In this document: positions 17,247 to 25,723 of the stretch, piece by piece
Numbering within the stretch: position 1 is the stretch's first letter
Layout of the letters: each line of letters begins with the position of its first letter
Assembly (NCBI RefSeq): GCF_038024035.1
Contig: NZ_CP150664.1
Span: forward strand, 2,480,001 to 2,544,000
Length of the DNA stretch: 64,000 bases
Reading direction: 5' to 3'
From: Polaribacter pacificus
Lineage (GTDB): Bacteria; Bacteroidota; Bacteroidia; Flavobacteriales; Flavobacteriaceae
Translations under genes and position numbers: made by a program
The notes under the pieces: generated by a model
What the model was told of the DNA's origin: nothing
Seen by the model: only the letters and a program-made list of their open reading frames with translations
Database searches by the model: none

Positions 17247-18572
17247 ATGAAAGTTGCTATTATTGGTACAGGTTATGTTGGTCTTGTTGCTGCCGTTTGT
17301 TTTTCTGAAATGGGAAATACTGTAAACTGTATAGATATTGATATAAATAAACTAACCAAATTACAAAAAGGCATTTCACCTATTTATGAACCTGGGCTCA
17401 ATGAATTGCTTATCAAAAATATAAAAAGTAAAAATTTATTTTTTACAGATTCAATTAAGAATGGTATTTGTGACTGTGAAGTTGTTTTTATAGCTGTTGG
17501 CACACCAATGGATTCTGATGGTTCGGCTAATTTAGATGCTGTTTTTTCAGTCGTAAAAAGTATCGGAAAGCATATTATCCATAAAAGTTTAGTCGTTACT
17601 AAATCTACTGTTCCAGTAGGTACTACATATAAAATCAAAGAATTAATTAATGTAGAGCTGAGTTTGAGGAAACTAGATTTAGAGATTGATGTGGTTTCTA
17701 ATCCTGAATTTTTAAAAGAAGGATCAGCAATAGAAGATTTTATGAAGCCAGATAGAATTATTATTGGAGCAGACACTATCGATTCTTTTTCCAAAATGAA
17801 GCAGTTGTATGCGCCCTTTTTTAGAACTCATGATCGTTTTATTACAATGGACGTCCTTTCTTCAGAAATGACAAAATATGCAGCAAATGCTATGTTGGCA
17901 ACTAAAATTTCATTTATGAATGAAATGGCTAATATTTGTGAAAAAGTAGGTGCTGATATCAATAACGTCAGAATTGGAATTGGTTCAGATAAAAGAATTG
18001 GTTATCATTTTATTTATCCTGGAGTTGGCTATGGTGGAACTTGTTTCCCAAAAGACATTGCTGCTCTAATTAAATTAGGGAATGATAAAGGGTTTCATCT
18101 ACAATTAATTTCTGCGGTAAATGAAGTGAATGAGCAACAAAAGATTTATTTTTTAGAAAAGATTATTAATAGGTTTGGGGAAAATTTAGAAGATCATATT
18201 TTTACAATTTGGGGTTTATCTTTTAAGCCAGAAACAGATGATATGAGAGATTCTCCAGCGATTTATATTATAAATGAATTAGTTAAAAGAGGTGCAAAAA
18301 TTAGAGCTTATGATCCTAAGGCGATGAAAGAAGCTCAAGAGTTTTATTTAAAGAATGTAAATAATATTGAATATTTCGATTCTAAATACGAAGCTTTACA
18401 AAGAGGAGATGCATTGATTTTATTAACAGAGTGGAAAGAATTTCGTTCTCCAGATTTCTCTGAAATAAAAAAGCAGTTAAAAAGGTATATAATTTTTGAC
18501 GGCAGAAATCAATACAATGCCTTTGATTTAAAAGAAATGGAATTTGAGTATTATCAAATAGGAAAAAAATAA
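17247..18572 (+). CDS. UDP-glucose 6-dehydrogenase family protein
   Basis: A 441-residue nucleotide-sugar dehydrogenase. The start is MKVAIIGTGYVGLVAAVCFSE and the catalytic cysteine is C266 in GVGYGGTCFPKD. SNPEFLKEGSAIEDFMKPDR (about residues 151-170) and WGLSFKPETDDMRDSP are the standard UDP-glucose dehydrogenase signatures. It makes UDP-glucuronic acid from UDP-glucose. In this position, directly before WbpD/E/B homologues, it could alternatively oxidise UDP-GlcNAc, but its motifs match the UDP-glucose enzymes better. It starts 8 bases after the Wzz gene. Confidence 0.88.
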   Translation: MKVAIIGTGYVGLVAAVCFSEMGNTVNCIDIDINKLTKLQKGISPIYEPGLNELLIKNIKSKNLFFTDSIKNGICDCEVVFIAVGTPMDSDGSANLDAVFSVVKSIGKHIIHKSLVVTKSTVPVGTTYKIKELINVELSLRKLDLEIDVVSNPEFLKEGSAIEDFMKPDRIIIGADTIDSFSKMKQLYAPFFRTHDRFITMDVLSSEMTKYAANAMLATKISFMNEMANICEKVGADINNVRIGIGSDKRIGYHFIYPGVGYGGTCFPKDIAALIKLGNDKGFHLQLISAVNEVNEQQKIYFLEKIINRFGENLEDHIFTIWGLSFKPETDDMRDSPAIYIINELVKRGAKIRAYDPKAMKEAQEFYLKNVNNIEYFDSKYEALQRGDALILLTEWKEFRSPDFSEIKKQLKRYIIFDGRNQYNAFDLKEMEFEYYQIGKK

Positions 18573-18575
18573 TTT

Positions 18576-19154
18576 ATGGAAAAAGCTTTTTTTGCACATC
18601 AAACAGCCGAGATAGATGAGGGGGCAATTATACAAAAAGGAACTAAAATTTGGTATTTTAGTCATATAATGTCTAACTGTAGCATTGGTGAGAATTGTAA
18701 TATTGGACAGAATGTGGTTGTTTCTCCAGGTGTAACTTTAGGAAACAATGTAAAAGTACAAAATAACGTTTCAATTTATTCTGGTGTTAATTGTGAAGAT
18801 GATGTTTTCTTAGGACCTTCTATGGTTTTTACGAATGTGATTAATCCTAGAAGTGCCGTAAATCGGAAAAATGAATACTTAAGTACATTAGTTAAAAAGG
18901 GTGCAAGTATAGGTGCTAATGCTACCATTGTTTGTGGAAATGATATTGGAGAATATGCATTTATTGGTGCTGGAGCTGTAGTAACTAAAGAAATACCCAA
19001 TTATGGTCTTGTGGTAGGAAATCCTTCCAAACAAATAGGTTGGGTTAGTGAATATGGACATCGATTGCATTTTGACATGAACAACAAGGCTAGCTGCAAA
19101 GAGAGTGGACAGGAATATATAATAGAAAACAATCAAGTTAAAAGAATAAATTAA
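18576..19154 (+). CDS. WbpD/WlbB-type N-acetyltransferase (left-handed beta-helix)
   Basis: A 192-residue protein made almost entirely of hexapeptide repeats (IGENCNIGQNVVVSPGV, LGNNVKVQNNV and so on), the left-handed beta-helix fold of trimeric acyltransferases. It resembles WbpD/WlbB, which acetylate the 3-amine of UDP-2-acetamido-3-amino-2,3-dideoxy-glucuronate with acetyl-CoA. Support comes from the neighbours: a WbpE-type aminotransferase (4-base gap) and a WbpB-type oxidoreductase follow directly. ENAIHG-type extensions found in PglD are absent, so it is unlikely to be the 4-amino-sugar acetyltransferase. Confidence 0.85.
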   Translation: MEKAFFAHQTAEIDEGAIIQKGTKIWYFSHIMSNCSIGENCNIGQNVVVSPGVTLGNNVKVQNNVSIYSGVNCEDDVFLGPSMVFTNVINPRSAVNRKNEYLSTLVKKGASIGANATIVCGNDIGEYAFIGAGAVVTKEIPNYGLVVGNPSKQIGWVSEYGHRLHFDMNNKASCKESGQEYIIENNQVKRIN

Positions 19155-19158
19155 ATAT

Positions 19159-20253
19159 ATGAAAATCGATTTTGCTAATTTAAAACTAGCCTATCAAGAG
19201 CAAAAAGAGGAGATTGATATTGCTATAAAAAATGTTATTGATAATTCTTCATTTATTATGGGAGAAGCAGTTTTTAATTTGGAAGAAAAGCTAGCTAATT
19301 TTACTGAAGCCGAACATGCCATTACTTGTTCTAATGGTACTGATGCATTGCTTTTAGCAATGATGGCTCTGGAAATACAACCTGGAGATGAAATTATTAC
19401 GACACCTTTTACATTTATTGCCACAGCAGAAACCATAGCGTTTTTAAAGGCAATTCCAGTTTTTGTTGATATAGATGAACAAACTTACAATATTGATGCT
19501 TCTAAAATTGAAGCAAAAATAACAAATAAAACCAAGGCTATTATACCTGTATCTTTGTATGGACAAATGCCTGATATGGATCCTATTAATGCTATTGCTC
19601 AGAAATATAATTTAGCAGTTATTGAAGATGGAGCACAAAGTTTTGGTGCTACTTATAAAGGGAAGAAAAGTTGTAATGTGTCTACTATTGGTACTACAAG
19701 TTTTTTTCCTGCAAAACCGTTGGGATGCTTTGGAGATGGAGGAGCTGTCTTTACGAATGATGCTGCTTTAGCAAATAAAATGATTAGTATGCGTATTCAC
19801 GGACAATCACAAAGATATTATCATCAATATATCGGAATGGGAGGTCGTTTAGATACTTTACAAGCAGCAATTTTAAACGTAAAAATGGAGCATTATAAAA
19901 ATAATATTAAAAGAAGACAACAAGCTGCAGACAGGTATTCTACTCTATTGGAAGGTAAAGTATCTACACCATTTGTTGCAGAAAATTGTACTTCGGTTTG
20001 GGCACAATATTCCATAAGAGTTTTAGATAGAGACCTTGTACAGTCTAAATTAAAAGAAAAAGGAATTCCTACAGCAGTACATTATCCAAAACCCTTACAT
20101 TTGCAACAATGTTTTTTATATCTTGGGTATAAAATTGGAGATTTTCCAATTTCGGAACAGGTGTCTGCAGAAATCATAAGTTTACCTATGAATCCATATT
20201 TACTTGATGTGGAACAAAAATATATAGTCGAAGAATTAATTAAATTATTATAA
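19159..20253 (+). CDS. DegT/DnrJ/EryC1 aminotransferase, WbpE/WlbC type
   Basis: A 364-residue PLP enzyme. The PLP lysine is K186 in TTSFFPAKPLGCFGDGG, and VIEDGAQSFGA (about 154-164) holds the cofactor aspartate. The SFFPAKPLG/FGDGGA form and the opening MKIDFANLKLAYQEQKEEID are like WbpE/WlbC, which aminates C-3 of the 3-oxo sugar made by WbpB. With the flanking acetyltransferase and oxidoreductase it forms the three-gene set for UDP-2,3-diacetamido-2,3-dideoxy-glucuronate. Gaps are 4 bases on both sides, implying tight cotranscription. Confidence 0.9.
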   Translation: MKIDFANLKLAYQEQKEEIDIAIKNVIDNSSFIMGEAVFNLEEKLANFTEAEHAITCSNGTDALLLAMMALEIQPGDEIITTPFTFIATAETIAFLKAIPVFVDIDEQTYNIDASKIEAKITNKTKAIIPVSLYGQMPDMDPINAIAQKYNLAVIEDGAQSFGATYKGKKSCNVSTIGTTSFFPAKPLGCFGDGGAVFTNDAALANKMISMRIHGQSQRYYHQYIGMGGRLDTLQAAILNVKMEHYKNNIKRRQQAADRYSTLLEGKVSTPFVAENCTSVWAQYSIRVLDRDLVQSKLKEKGIPTAVHYPKPLHLQQCFLYLGYKIGDFPISEQVSAEIISLPMNPYLLDVEQKYIVEELIKLL

Positions 20254-20257
20254 AAAG

Positions 20258-21223
20258 ATGAAGAACTTCGCATTGATTGGTGCAGCAGGTTATATTGCCC
20301 CAAGACATTTAAAAGCAATTAAAGATACAAATAACGAATTAATTGCAGCCCTAGATCGTTTTGATAGTGTGGGTATTATGGATAGTTATTTTCCAGATGC
20401 TGATTTTTTTGTAGAACCTGAAAGGTTTGATAGACATTTAGAAAAATTAAAATATGATAAAGGTATAGAATTAGATTATGTAAGTATCTGTACACCTAAT
20501 TATTTACACGATTCCCATATCCGTATGGCTTTGCGAAGAGGTGCTGATGCTATTTGTGAAAAACCATTGGTGTTAAATCCTTGGAATTTAGATGCTCTTC
20601 AAAAGATGGAGCAAGAATCGGGAAAGCGGGTATGGAATATTTTACAATTGCGTTTACACCAAAGTATTATTGATTTAAAAAAGAAGGTAGAGGCAGCTCC
20701 GAAAGACAAAGTTTTTGATGTTGATTTAACGTATTTGACATCTAGGGGAAATTGGTACTACACTTCTTGGAAAGGTGATTTTAGTAAGTCTGGAGGTATA
20801 GCAACAAACATTGGCGTGCATTTTTATGATATGTTATCATGGATTTTTGGAGATGTAAAACAAAATGTTGTACATGTGCAAACACATGATAGATCTGCTG
20901 GTTATTTAGAATTTGAACGTGCACGCGTACGTTGGTTTTTATCAATCAACTATGATGTTATCCCAGAAGAAATTAAAGCAATTGGTCAACGAACCTATCG
21001 TTCTATTACCATAGAAGGTGAAGAACTAGAATTTAGTGGGGGGTTCACTGATTTGCATACCCGAGTGTATGAAGGTGTGTTAGATGGAAATGGTTTTAGT
21101 TTGGAAGATGCAAGACAAGCCATAGAGATTGTACATGATATCCGTAATGCAACACCAATAGGGTTAAAAGGTGAATTTCACCCTTTTGCAAAAATAGAAA
21201 CCGTAAATCATCCGTTTCAATAG
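20258..21223 (+). CDS. Gfo/Idh/MocA oxidoreductase, WbpB/WlbA type
   Basis: A 321-residue NAD-dependent oxidoreductase. The N-terminal Rossmann motif is ALIGAAGYIAPRHLKAI, and the catalytic lysine lies in CEKPLVLNPWNLDAL (about residues 99-113). GGIATNIGVHFYDML marks the C-terminal domain. It closely resembles WbpB/WlbA, which oxidise C-3 of UDP-GlcNAcA to give the substrate of the WbpE-type enzyme. No WbpI-type 2-epimerase is visible in the locus, so the product is expected to keep the gluco configuration unless an epimerase is encoded elsewhere. Confidence 0.9.
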   Translation: MKNFALIGAAGYIAPRHLKAIKDTNNELIAALDRFDSVGIMDSYFPDADFFVEPERFDRHLEKLKYDKGIELDYVSICTPNYLHDSHIRMALRRGADAICEKPLVLNPWNLDALQKMEQESGKRVWNILQLRLHQSIIDLKKKVEAAPKDKVFDVDLTYLTSRGNWYYTSWKGDFSKSGGIATNIGVHFYDMLSWIFGDVKQNVVHVQTHDRSAGYLEFERARVRWFLSINYDVIPEEIKAIGQRTYRSITIEGEELEFSGGFTDLHTRVYEGVLDGNGFSLEDARQAIEIVHDIRNATPIGLKGEFHPFAKIETVNHPFQ

Positions 21224-21234
21224 TTTAATAAAAA

Positions 21235-22518
21235 ATGAATTTAAAGGTAAGGATTATTAAATCAGAATTTGTAAAGAATATACTGACTTTAATTTCAGGT
21301 GTTGCTGTAGCGCAAATAATTCCAATCTTATTAAGCCCGATTTTAACTCGTATTTATTCTCCTGAAGATTTTGGCCTTTTAGGACTTTATACTGCTGTAA
21401 CAATGGCAGTTTCTGTATTTGCTACCGGGAGATTTGATTTAGCAATTTTGCAGCCTAAGCATGATTATGAAGCTAAATTTTTGGTTTATATTTCTTTATT
21501 TCTTGCTTTAATATTTTCAACTTTTCTTTTTATTATAATTGTTTTTTTTAATGCACAAATTACAAGTGTCTTAGGGAACTCTAGAATTGGGAATTGGCTT
21601 TATTTGGTCCCAATTTCTGTACTTTTAATATCAACTGTTTCAGTGCTTTATTATTGGCTTAATCGAAAAAAATTATTTAAAGAAAGGGGAGTTTCAAGAG
21701 TGGTTTCAAGTTCGACAATTACTATAACTTCATTATTTGTTGGATTTGTAAACTTTCTTAAGTTTAATGGATTAATAGCAGGTACTTTATTAGGGCAATT
21801 TTTGAACATAATATATCTAAAAAGATATATTTCGTTTAAGAATTTTAATTTTACAAAAAAAAAGGCTAAAGTAATAATACTGAAGTATAAAGAATACCCT
21901 CAGTTTTTAATGCTTTCAACCTTTTTGGAAAAAATTGCGGTAAATTTACCAACAATTTTATTTACATCTTATTTTGGATTAGTAGTTACTGGCTTTTATG
22001 CTCTTTCAGAGAGAATTATAGGTAGTACTATTGCTTTATTGGGACAAGTTATTGGTGAAGTTTATCGCCAAAAGGCTTCAGAAGATTTTCAAAAGTTTGG
22101 CAATTGTAAACATACATTTGTGGCTACCTTTAAGCGTTTAGTTGTTATTGGTTTTGTTTTTTTCGGAGGATTATTCTTGTTAAGTGAGTGGTTTTTTAGT
22201 TTTGTTTTTGGTAAGGAATGGTTAATTGCAGGAACGATAACAAAATACTTGTCTTTTTCAATTTTTTTTCAATTTTTATCAACACCTTTAGCTTATACTA
22301 TAGTTTTTAATAAGAGTCAGCAAATTGATACTATTTTACAATTCTTTAGAACGAGTTTTTCTTTCTTAGCTATCTATATTGGTTATAAGTATGATGATTT
22401 TATTATTTCAATAAAGTTATACTCCTTAGTTTATTCAATTTATTATATTTGTCATTCAATTGTACAATATAGATCGGCAGCAGGCTACTCGAGAATAACG
22501 ATATTTAAGAAGAATTAA
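21235..22518 (+). CDS. wzx: Wzx-type oligosaccharide flippase
   Basis: A 427-residue membrane protein with about twelve hydrophobic segments, of the polysaccharide transporter / MOP superfamily. The N-terminus (NILTLISGVAVAQIIPILLSPILTRIYSPEDFG) has the typical first-helix pattern with the R-x-Y-x-P-E-D-F-G element after helix 1. It flips the undecaprenyl-linked repeat unit across the inner membrane. It starts 11 bases after the WbpB homologue and ends 2 bases before the acyltransferase gene, which puts the acyl cassette in the same transcript. Confidence 0.9.
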   Translation: MNLKVRIIKSEFVKNILTLISGVAVAQIIPILLSPILTRIYSPEDFGLLGLYTAVTMAVSVFATGRFDLAILQPKHDYEAKFLVYISLFLALIFSTFLFIIIVFFNAQITSVLGNSRIGNWLYLVPISVLLISTVSVLYYWLNRKKLFKERGVSRVVSSSTITITSLFVGFVNFLKFNGLIAGTLLGQFLNIIYLKRYISFKNFNFTKKKAKVIILKYKEYPQFLMLSTFLEKIAVNLPTILFTSYFGLVVTGFYALSERIIGSTIALLGQVIGEVYRQKASEDFQKFGNCKHTFVATFKRLVVIGFVFFGGLFLLSEWFFSFVFGKEWLIAGTITKYLSFSIFFQFLSTPLAYTIVFNKSQQIDTILQFFRTSFSFLAIYIGYKYDDFIISIKLYSLVYSIYYICHSIVQYRSAAGYSRITIFKKN

Positions 22519-22520
22519 AA

Positions 22521-23423
22521 ATGTCTATAATAATTAAAGAATCAATTAAGAATGATTTAATCAATTTAGGTATAAAAGAAGGTGATGTTTTATATCTGAC
22601 TATTGACACATTGAATGTTGGTTTTTTTAATAAAAATAGATCTACAACTCTTAATACTTGGCTTGAAATATTTTTTGAAATACTAGGAGAAAAGGGAAGT
22701 ATTATTTTATCAGCATACACAGAAACTTTTTGGTCATTTAATAAAAAAAAAGATTTAATTTTCACTAGATGTTCCAAAACAAGTAACGGGGCTTTTTCCA
22801 ATTTTTTAATAAAAAATAAAAAGGCTGTCAGAAGCAGGCATCCCACAAATTCTGTTATAGGTATTGGTGGAGATATCGAAAATATTTTAATAAATCATCA
22901 TGAACATTCAAAAGCTTATAGTGTTTTTAAAGAACTAATAAGCAGAAAGGCTAAGTTTTTGATGATAGGTACTTTAGATAATAAAAATACTCCACAGGCG
23001 ATGCATTATTGTCAAGAATTATTGGGGCATAATGATCATTTTTTTGGTAAAGGTTTTATTCAAACTTATTATTATGATATAAATAACGTATTGAAATTAT
23101 TTACCTTAAAAGATTCTGGTGGTTGCTCCAGAGGAGGATATAAGTTATATGGCCCACTTATTCTAAATAAAGCTATCGAATTTGGTTATGTTGGAAACGC
23201 TTTTAGTGCCATTATGGATGGTGAGTATTCAAAAAATGTTATTCTAAAAGAATTAAAGAATAATAAAAATTTGATTCAATGTGACAATAAATATTGTATT
23301 AGTTGCTATGGAAGTTTTTATAAAAATGGATTCAAAGTAATTCCTTTTTATATTAGAAAAATTATTGAGCAAATAAAAAAAATATTAAATAAGAAATATG
23401 GGATGTCGAATAGAAGCTATTGA
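22521..23423 (+). CDS. AAC(3)-fold N-acyltransferase, probable sugar-amine acyltransferase
   Basis: A 300-residue protein of the aminoglycoside N(3)-acetyltransferase family. Diagnostic segments are the N-terminal LGIKEGDVLYLTID, VRSRHPTNSVIGIG (about 103-116, with H107) and FLMIGTLDNKNTPQAMHY (about 147-164, with H163). These correspond to the family's RSxHPxxSxxAxG and TslH motifs. Family members use acyl-CoA or acyl-ACP to acylate an amine. Embedded between wzx and a KAS III/ACP cassette, it is best read as the enzyme placing a special acyl group on an amino sugar of the repeat unit. It is unlikely to be an antibiotic-resistance gene. Its 3' end overlaps the next gene by 26 bases, suggesting translational coupling. 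Confidence 0.8.
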   Translation: MSIIIKESIKNDLINLGIKEGDVLYLTIDTLNVGFFNKNRSTTLNTWLEIFFEILGEKGSIILSAYTETFWSFNKKKDLIFTRCSKTSNGAFSNFLIKNKKAVRSRHPTNSVIGIGGDIENILINHHEHSKAYSVFKELISRKAKFLMIGTLDNKNTPQAMHYCQELLGHNDHFFGKGFIQTYYYDINNVLKLFTLKDSGGCSRGGYKLYGPLILNKAIEFGYVGNAFSAIMDGEYSKNVILKELKNNKNLIQCDNKYCISCYGSFYKNGFKVIPFYIRKIIEQIKKILNKKYGMSNRSY

Positions 23424-24405
23424 ATATGTGTTTCCAAAAAAGAAACTAACAAACAATGAGTTGCAAAATATTTTTTTAGACTATGATTTTTCTAAATTTG
23501 AAAAGAAAGTCGGTATTCAATCAAGATATGTTGTTGCTGAAAATGAAACAGGTTTAGATATTGCTATTCAGGCAGTTGAGAAACTTTTTGCATCGGGAGT
23601 AGATAGAAATGAAATTGATTATTTACTCTATTGCACTCAAAGTCCTGAATATATCTTGCCGACTACCGCTTGTATTTTACAAGATAAACTAGGGTTGAGA
23701 AAAAACATTGGAGCTTTTGATTTTAATTTAGGGTGTTCTGGTTTTTCTTATGGGGTTAGTTTTGCGAAAGCATTGATTAATTCTAATCAAGCCAAAAAAA
23801 TTGTCTTAGTTACGGCTGAAACTTACTCGAAATTTATACACCCAGAGGATAGAACCAATAGATCTATTTTTGGAGATGCTGCAACAGCAACCCTTATTGT
23901 TGAATCGGATGAAAATAGAATTGGAGAGTTTTTATTTGGTACTGATGGTCAAGGATATGATAAGTTAATTATCAAAAATGGAGGGAGTAAGTTTAAATTT
24001 GATAGTACTTGTGGAATTAAGGAATATGGTACAGGAAATAAATATTCTGATAACCATTTATATATGGATGGTCCAGAGATATTTAATTTTACCTCAAATA
24101 TTATCCCTAAATTTGCAGAAGAATTATTAAAACAAAATAATTTAGAAAGAGAGAGTATTCAACAATTTATTTTTCATCAAGCGAATGCATTTATGCTTAA
24201 TTTTATGAGAAAGCGATTGAAAATTCCTCAAGAAAATTTTTATATAGATTTAATGGAATCGGGTAATACAGTATCAAATACAATTCCGATAGCATTAAAA
24301 AATTATTCTCAATCGATAACAAAAAAAGAAAAAATAATATTGGTTGGTTTTGGAGTAGGCTTATCTTGGTCGGGAGGGATGATAGAAATTAGTAAACCAT
24401 TATAA
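23398..24405 (+). CDS. Ketoacyl-ACP synthase III family protein (first of cassette)
   Basis: A 335-residue thiolase-fold condensing enzyme. The catalytic triad is intact: C113 in NLGCSGFSYG, H260 in FIFHQAN and N290 in ESGNTVSNTIP. These enzymes condense a short acyl-CoA starter with malonyl-ACP. The FabH-style opening MGCRIEAIEYVFPKKKLTN supports the start at 23398, although it overlaps the previous gene by 26 bases. It lies 11 bases before a dedicated acyl carrier protein gene, and a second KAS III follows. The partner for a fatty-acid initiation role (fabH with rpmF/plsX) is missing, so a specialised acyl product is more likely than housekeeping fatty-acid synthesis. Confidence 0.9.
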   Translation: MGCRIEAIEYVFPKKKLTNNELQNIFLDYDFSKFEKKVGIQSRYVVAENETGLDIAIQAVEKLFASGVDRNEIDYLLYCTQSPEYILPTTACILQDKLGLRKNIGAFDFNLGCSGFSYGVSFAKALINSNQAKKIVLVTAETYSKFIHPEDRTNRSIFGDAATATLIVESDENRIGEFLFGTDGQGYDKLIIKNGGSKFKFDSTCGIKEYGTGNKYSDNHLYMDGPEIFNFTSNIIPKFAEELLKQNNLERESIQQFIFHQANAFMLNFMRKRLKIPQENFYIDLMESGNTVSNTIPIALKNYSQSITKKEKIILVGFGVGLSWSGGMIEISKPL

Positions 24406-24416
24406 TAATTAAATAA

Positions 24417-24647
24417 ATGAAAAAACAAGAGTTTATAAATGAGTTAGCGGAAGAGTTAGAGTTGGAAATTGCAGTAACGTTAGAAACTGAATTTTCTGAA
24501 TTGGATGAATGGGACTCAATGGGTGCAATGATACTTATTGGTTTTGTTTCTGATACTTTTGATGTAACTCTTAATGCAGAAGATATTGATAAATTAACTA
24601 CGTTTCAGTCGTTAATAGAGAGAATTGGAGAAGAAAAATTTAGTTAA
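24417..24647 (+). CDS. Acyl carrier protein (specialised)
   Basis: A 76-residue acidic four-helix protein. The phosphopantetheine attachment serine is S34 in EWDSMGAM, the usual DS(L/M) motif at the start of helix II. The helix pattern and the C-terminal DIDKLTTFQSL segment fit an ACP of normal length, but it diverges from the housekeeping ACP (which has ADSLDTVELV). It sits between two KAS III genes, so it probably carries the growing acyl chain of this cassette. A phosphopantetheinyl transferase must act from elsewhere. Confidence 0.9.
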   Translation: MKKQEFINELAEELELEIAVTLETEFSELDEWDSMGAMILIGFVSDTFDVTLNAEDIDKLTTFQSLIERIGEEKFS

Positions 24648-24657
24648 ATAAAAGTCT

Positions 24658-25710
24658 ATGAATCAAAAATTTCAAGGAATTTTTATAGAATCAATAGCTG
24701 CATGTGTTCCTAAAAAGAAGATTACTGGAGCAGATTTTGATTACTTATTAGATTCAAAAGAGCTGCGCAAGTTTGAAAAAACAACAGGTATTCTAGAAAG
24801 GAGATATGTTGATGAAAATACAACAGCATCTGATTTGGGTTTCATGGCCGCAAAAAAAATTTTGGAATCAGAAAAAGATTTGAATGAAATTAAAGTTTTA
24901 ATTTTTTTAAGCCAGACATCTGATTATAAAATACCTTTTACCTCAAATATTTTACAGGATAGACTTGGACTCTCTAAAGAAACACTTTGTTTAGATATTA
25001 ATGCAGGTTGTGCTGGATTTGTTCAAGGACTTAGTTTAGCCTATGCCCAAGCATCTTCTATTGAAAACGGTAAAGTGTTGTTGATTGTTTCAGAAACATT
25101 GTCTAAAATTTTATCTCCAAACGATCGAAGCACAACCATGTTATTTGGAGATGCAGGTTCAGCTGCACTTATAAGTAGAGATTCTGAATCCAACGAAAAG
25201 TCTTATTTTAACTTTTTCTCTGATGGTAAAAATTACGATGCAATTATAATACCTGAAGGAGGATATCGAAATCCATTTAATTCAGAAACACTCAATTGGA
25301 AAGAAGAAAATACAGGGAATAAAAGCCAAAAAATTCATCTAACAATGGATGGACCTAGAGTGTTTGATTTTACATTGAGAGAAATTCCAAAAAGTATAGA
25401 AGATTTATTTAAAACCAATCATTTAGATAAGGAAGATATAGATGCTTTTTTATTCCATCAATCAAATCGGTTTATAATTAAACAGATTGCATCGAGACTT
25501 GGTGTTTCAAATGACAAGCTTTTACTTAATATTGATAAATTTGGCAATACAAGTGGTGTAACAATTCCTCTATTAATGGTGACAGATATAAAAAAAGATA
25601 AAATCTACCATAAATTGCTTTTAAGTGGTTATGGTTCAGGTTTAAACTGGGGTAATTGTATAATTCCCATAGGTTCAAACTTTAAGAATTATGACCTAAT
25701 AGAAATATAA
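24658..25710 (+). CDS. Ketoacyl-ACP synthase III family protein (second of cassette)
   Basis: A 350-residue KAS III with an intact triad: C118 in INAGCAGFVQG, H267 in FLFHQSN and N297 in KFGNTSGVTIP. It is clearly different from the first copy (for example AGCAGFVQG against LGCSGFSYG), so the two are ancient paralogues with distinct roles. One possibility is that the first makes acetoacetyl-ACP from acetyl-CoA and the second accepts a 3-hydroxyacyl chain for a further extension. Alternatively, one acts as an acyltransferase. It follows the ACP gene by 10 bases and precedes the Rieske gene by 13. Confidence 0.9.
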   Translation: MNQKFQGIFIESIAACVPKKKITGADFDYLLDSKELRKFEKTTGILERRYVDENTTASDLGFMAAKKILESEKDLNEIKVLIFLSQTSDYKIPFTSNILQDRLGLSKETLCLDINAGCAGFVQGLSLAYAQASSIENGKVLLIVSETLSKILSPNDRSTTMLFGDAGSAALISRDSESNEKSYFNFFSDGKNYDAIIIPEGGYRNPFNSETLNWKEENTGNKSQKIHLTMDGPRVFDFTLREIPKSIEDLFKTNHLDKEDIDAFLFHQSNRFIIKQIASRLGVSNDKLLLNIDKFGNTSGVTIPLLMVTDIKKDKIYHKLLLSGYGSGLNWGNCIIPIGSNFKNYDLIEI

Positions 25711-25723
25711 ATAAACTCCCGTT

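Noticed and set aside
22521..23423. Aminoglycoside resistance gene
   Set aside because: The fold is that of AAC(3), but the gene lies inside a glycan operon overlapping a KAS III gene and diverges from resistance enzymes. A sugar-amine acyltransferase is more likely.
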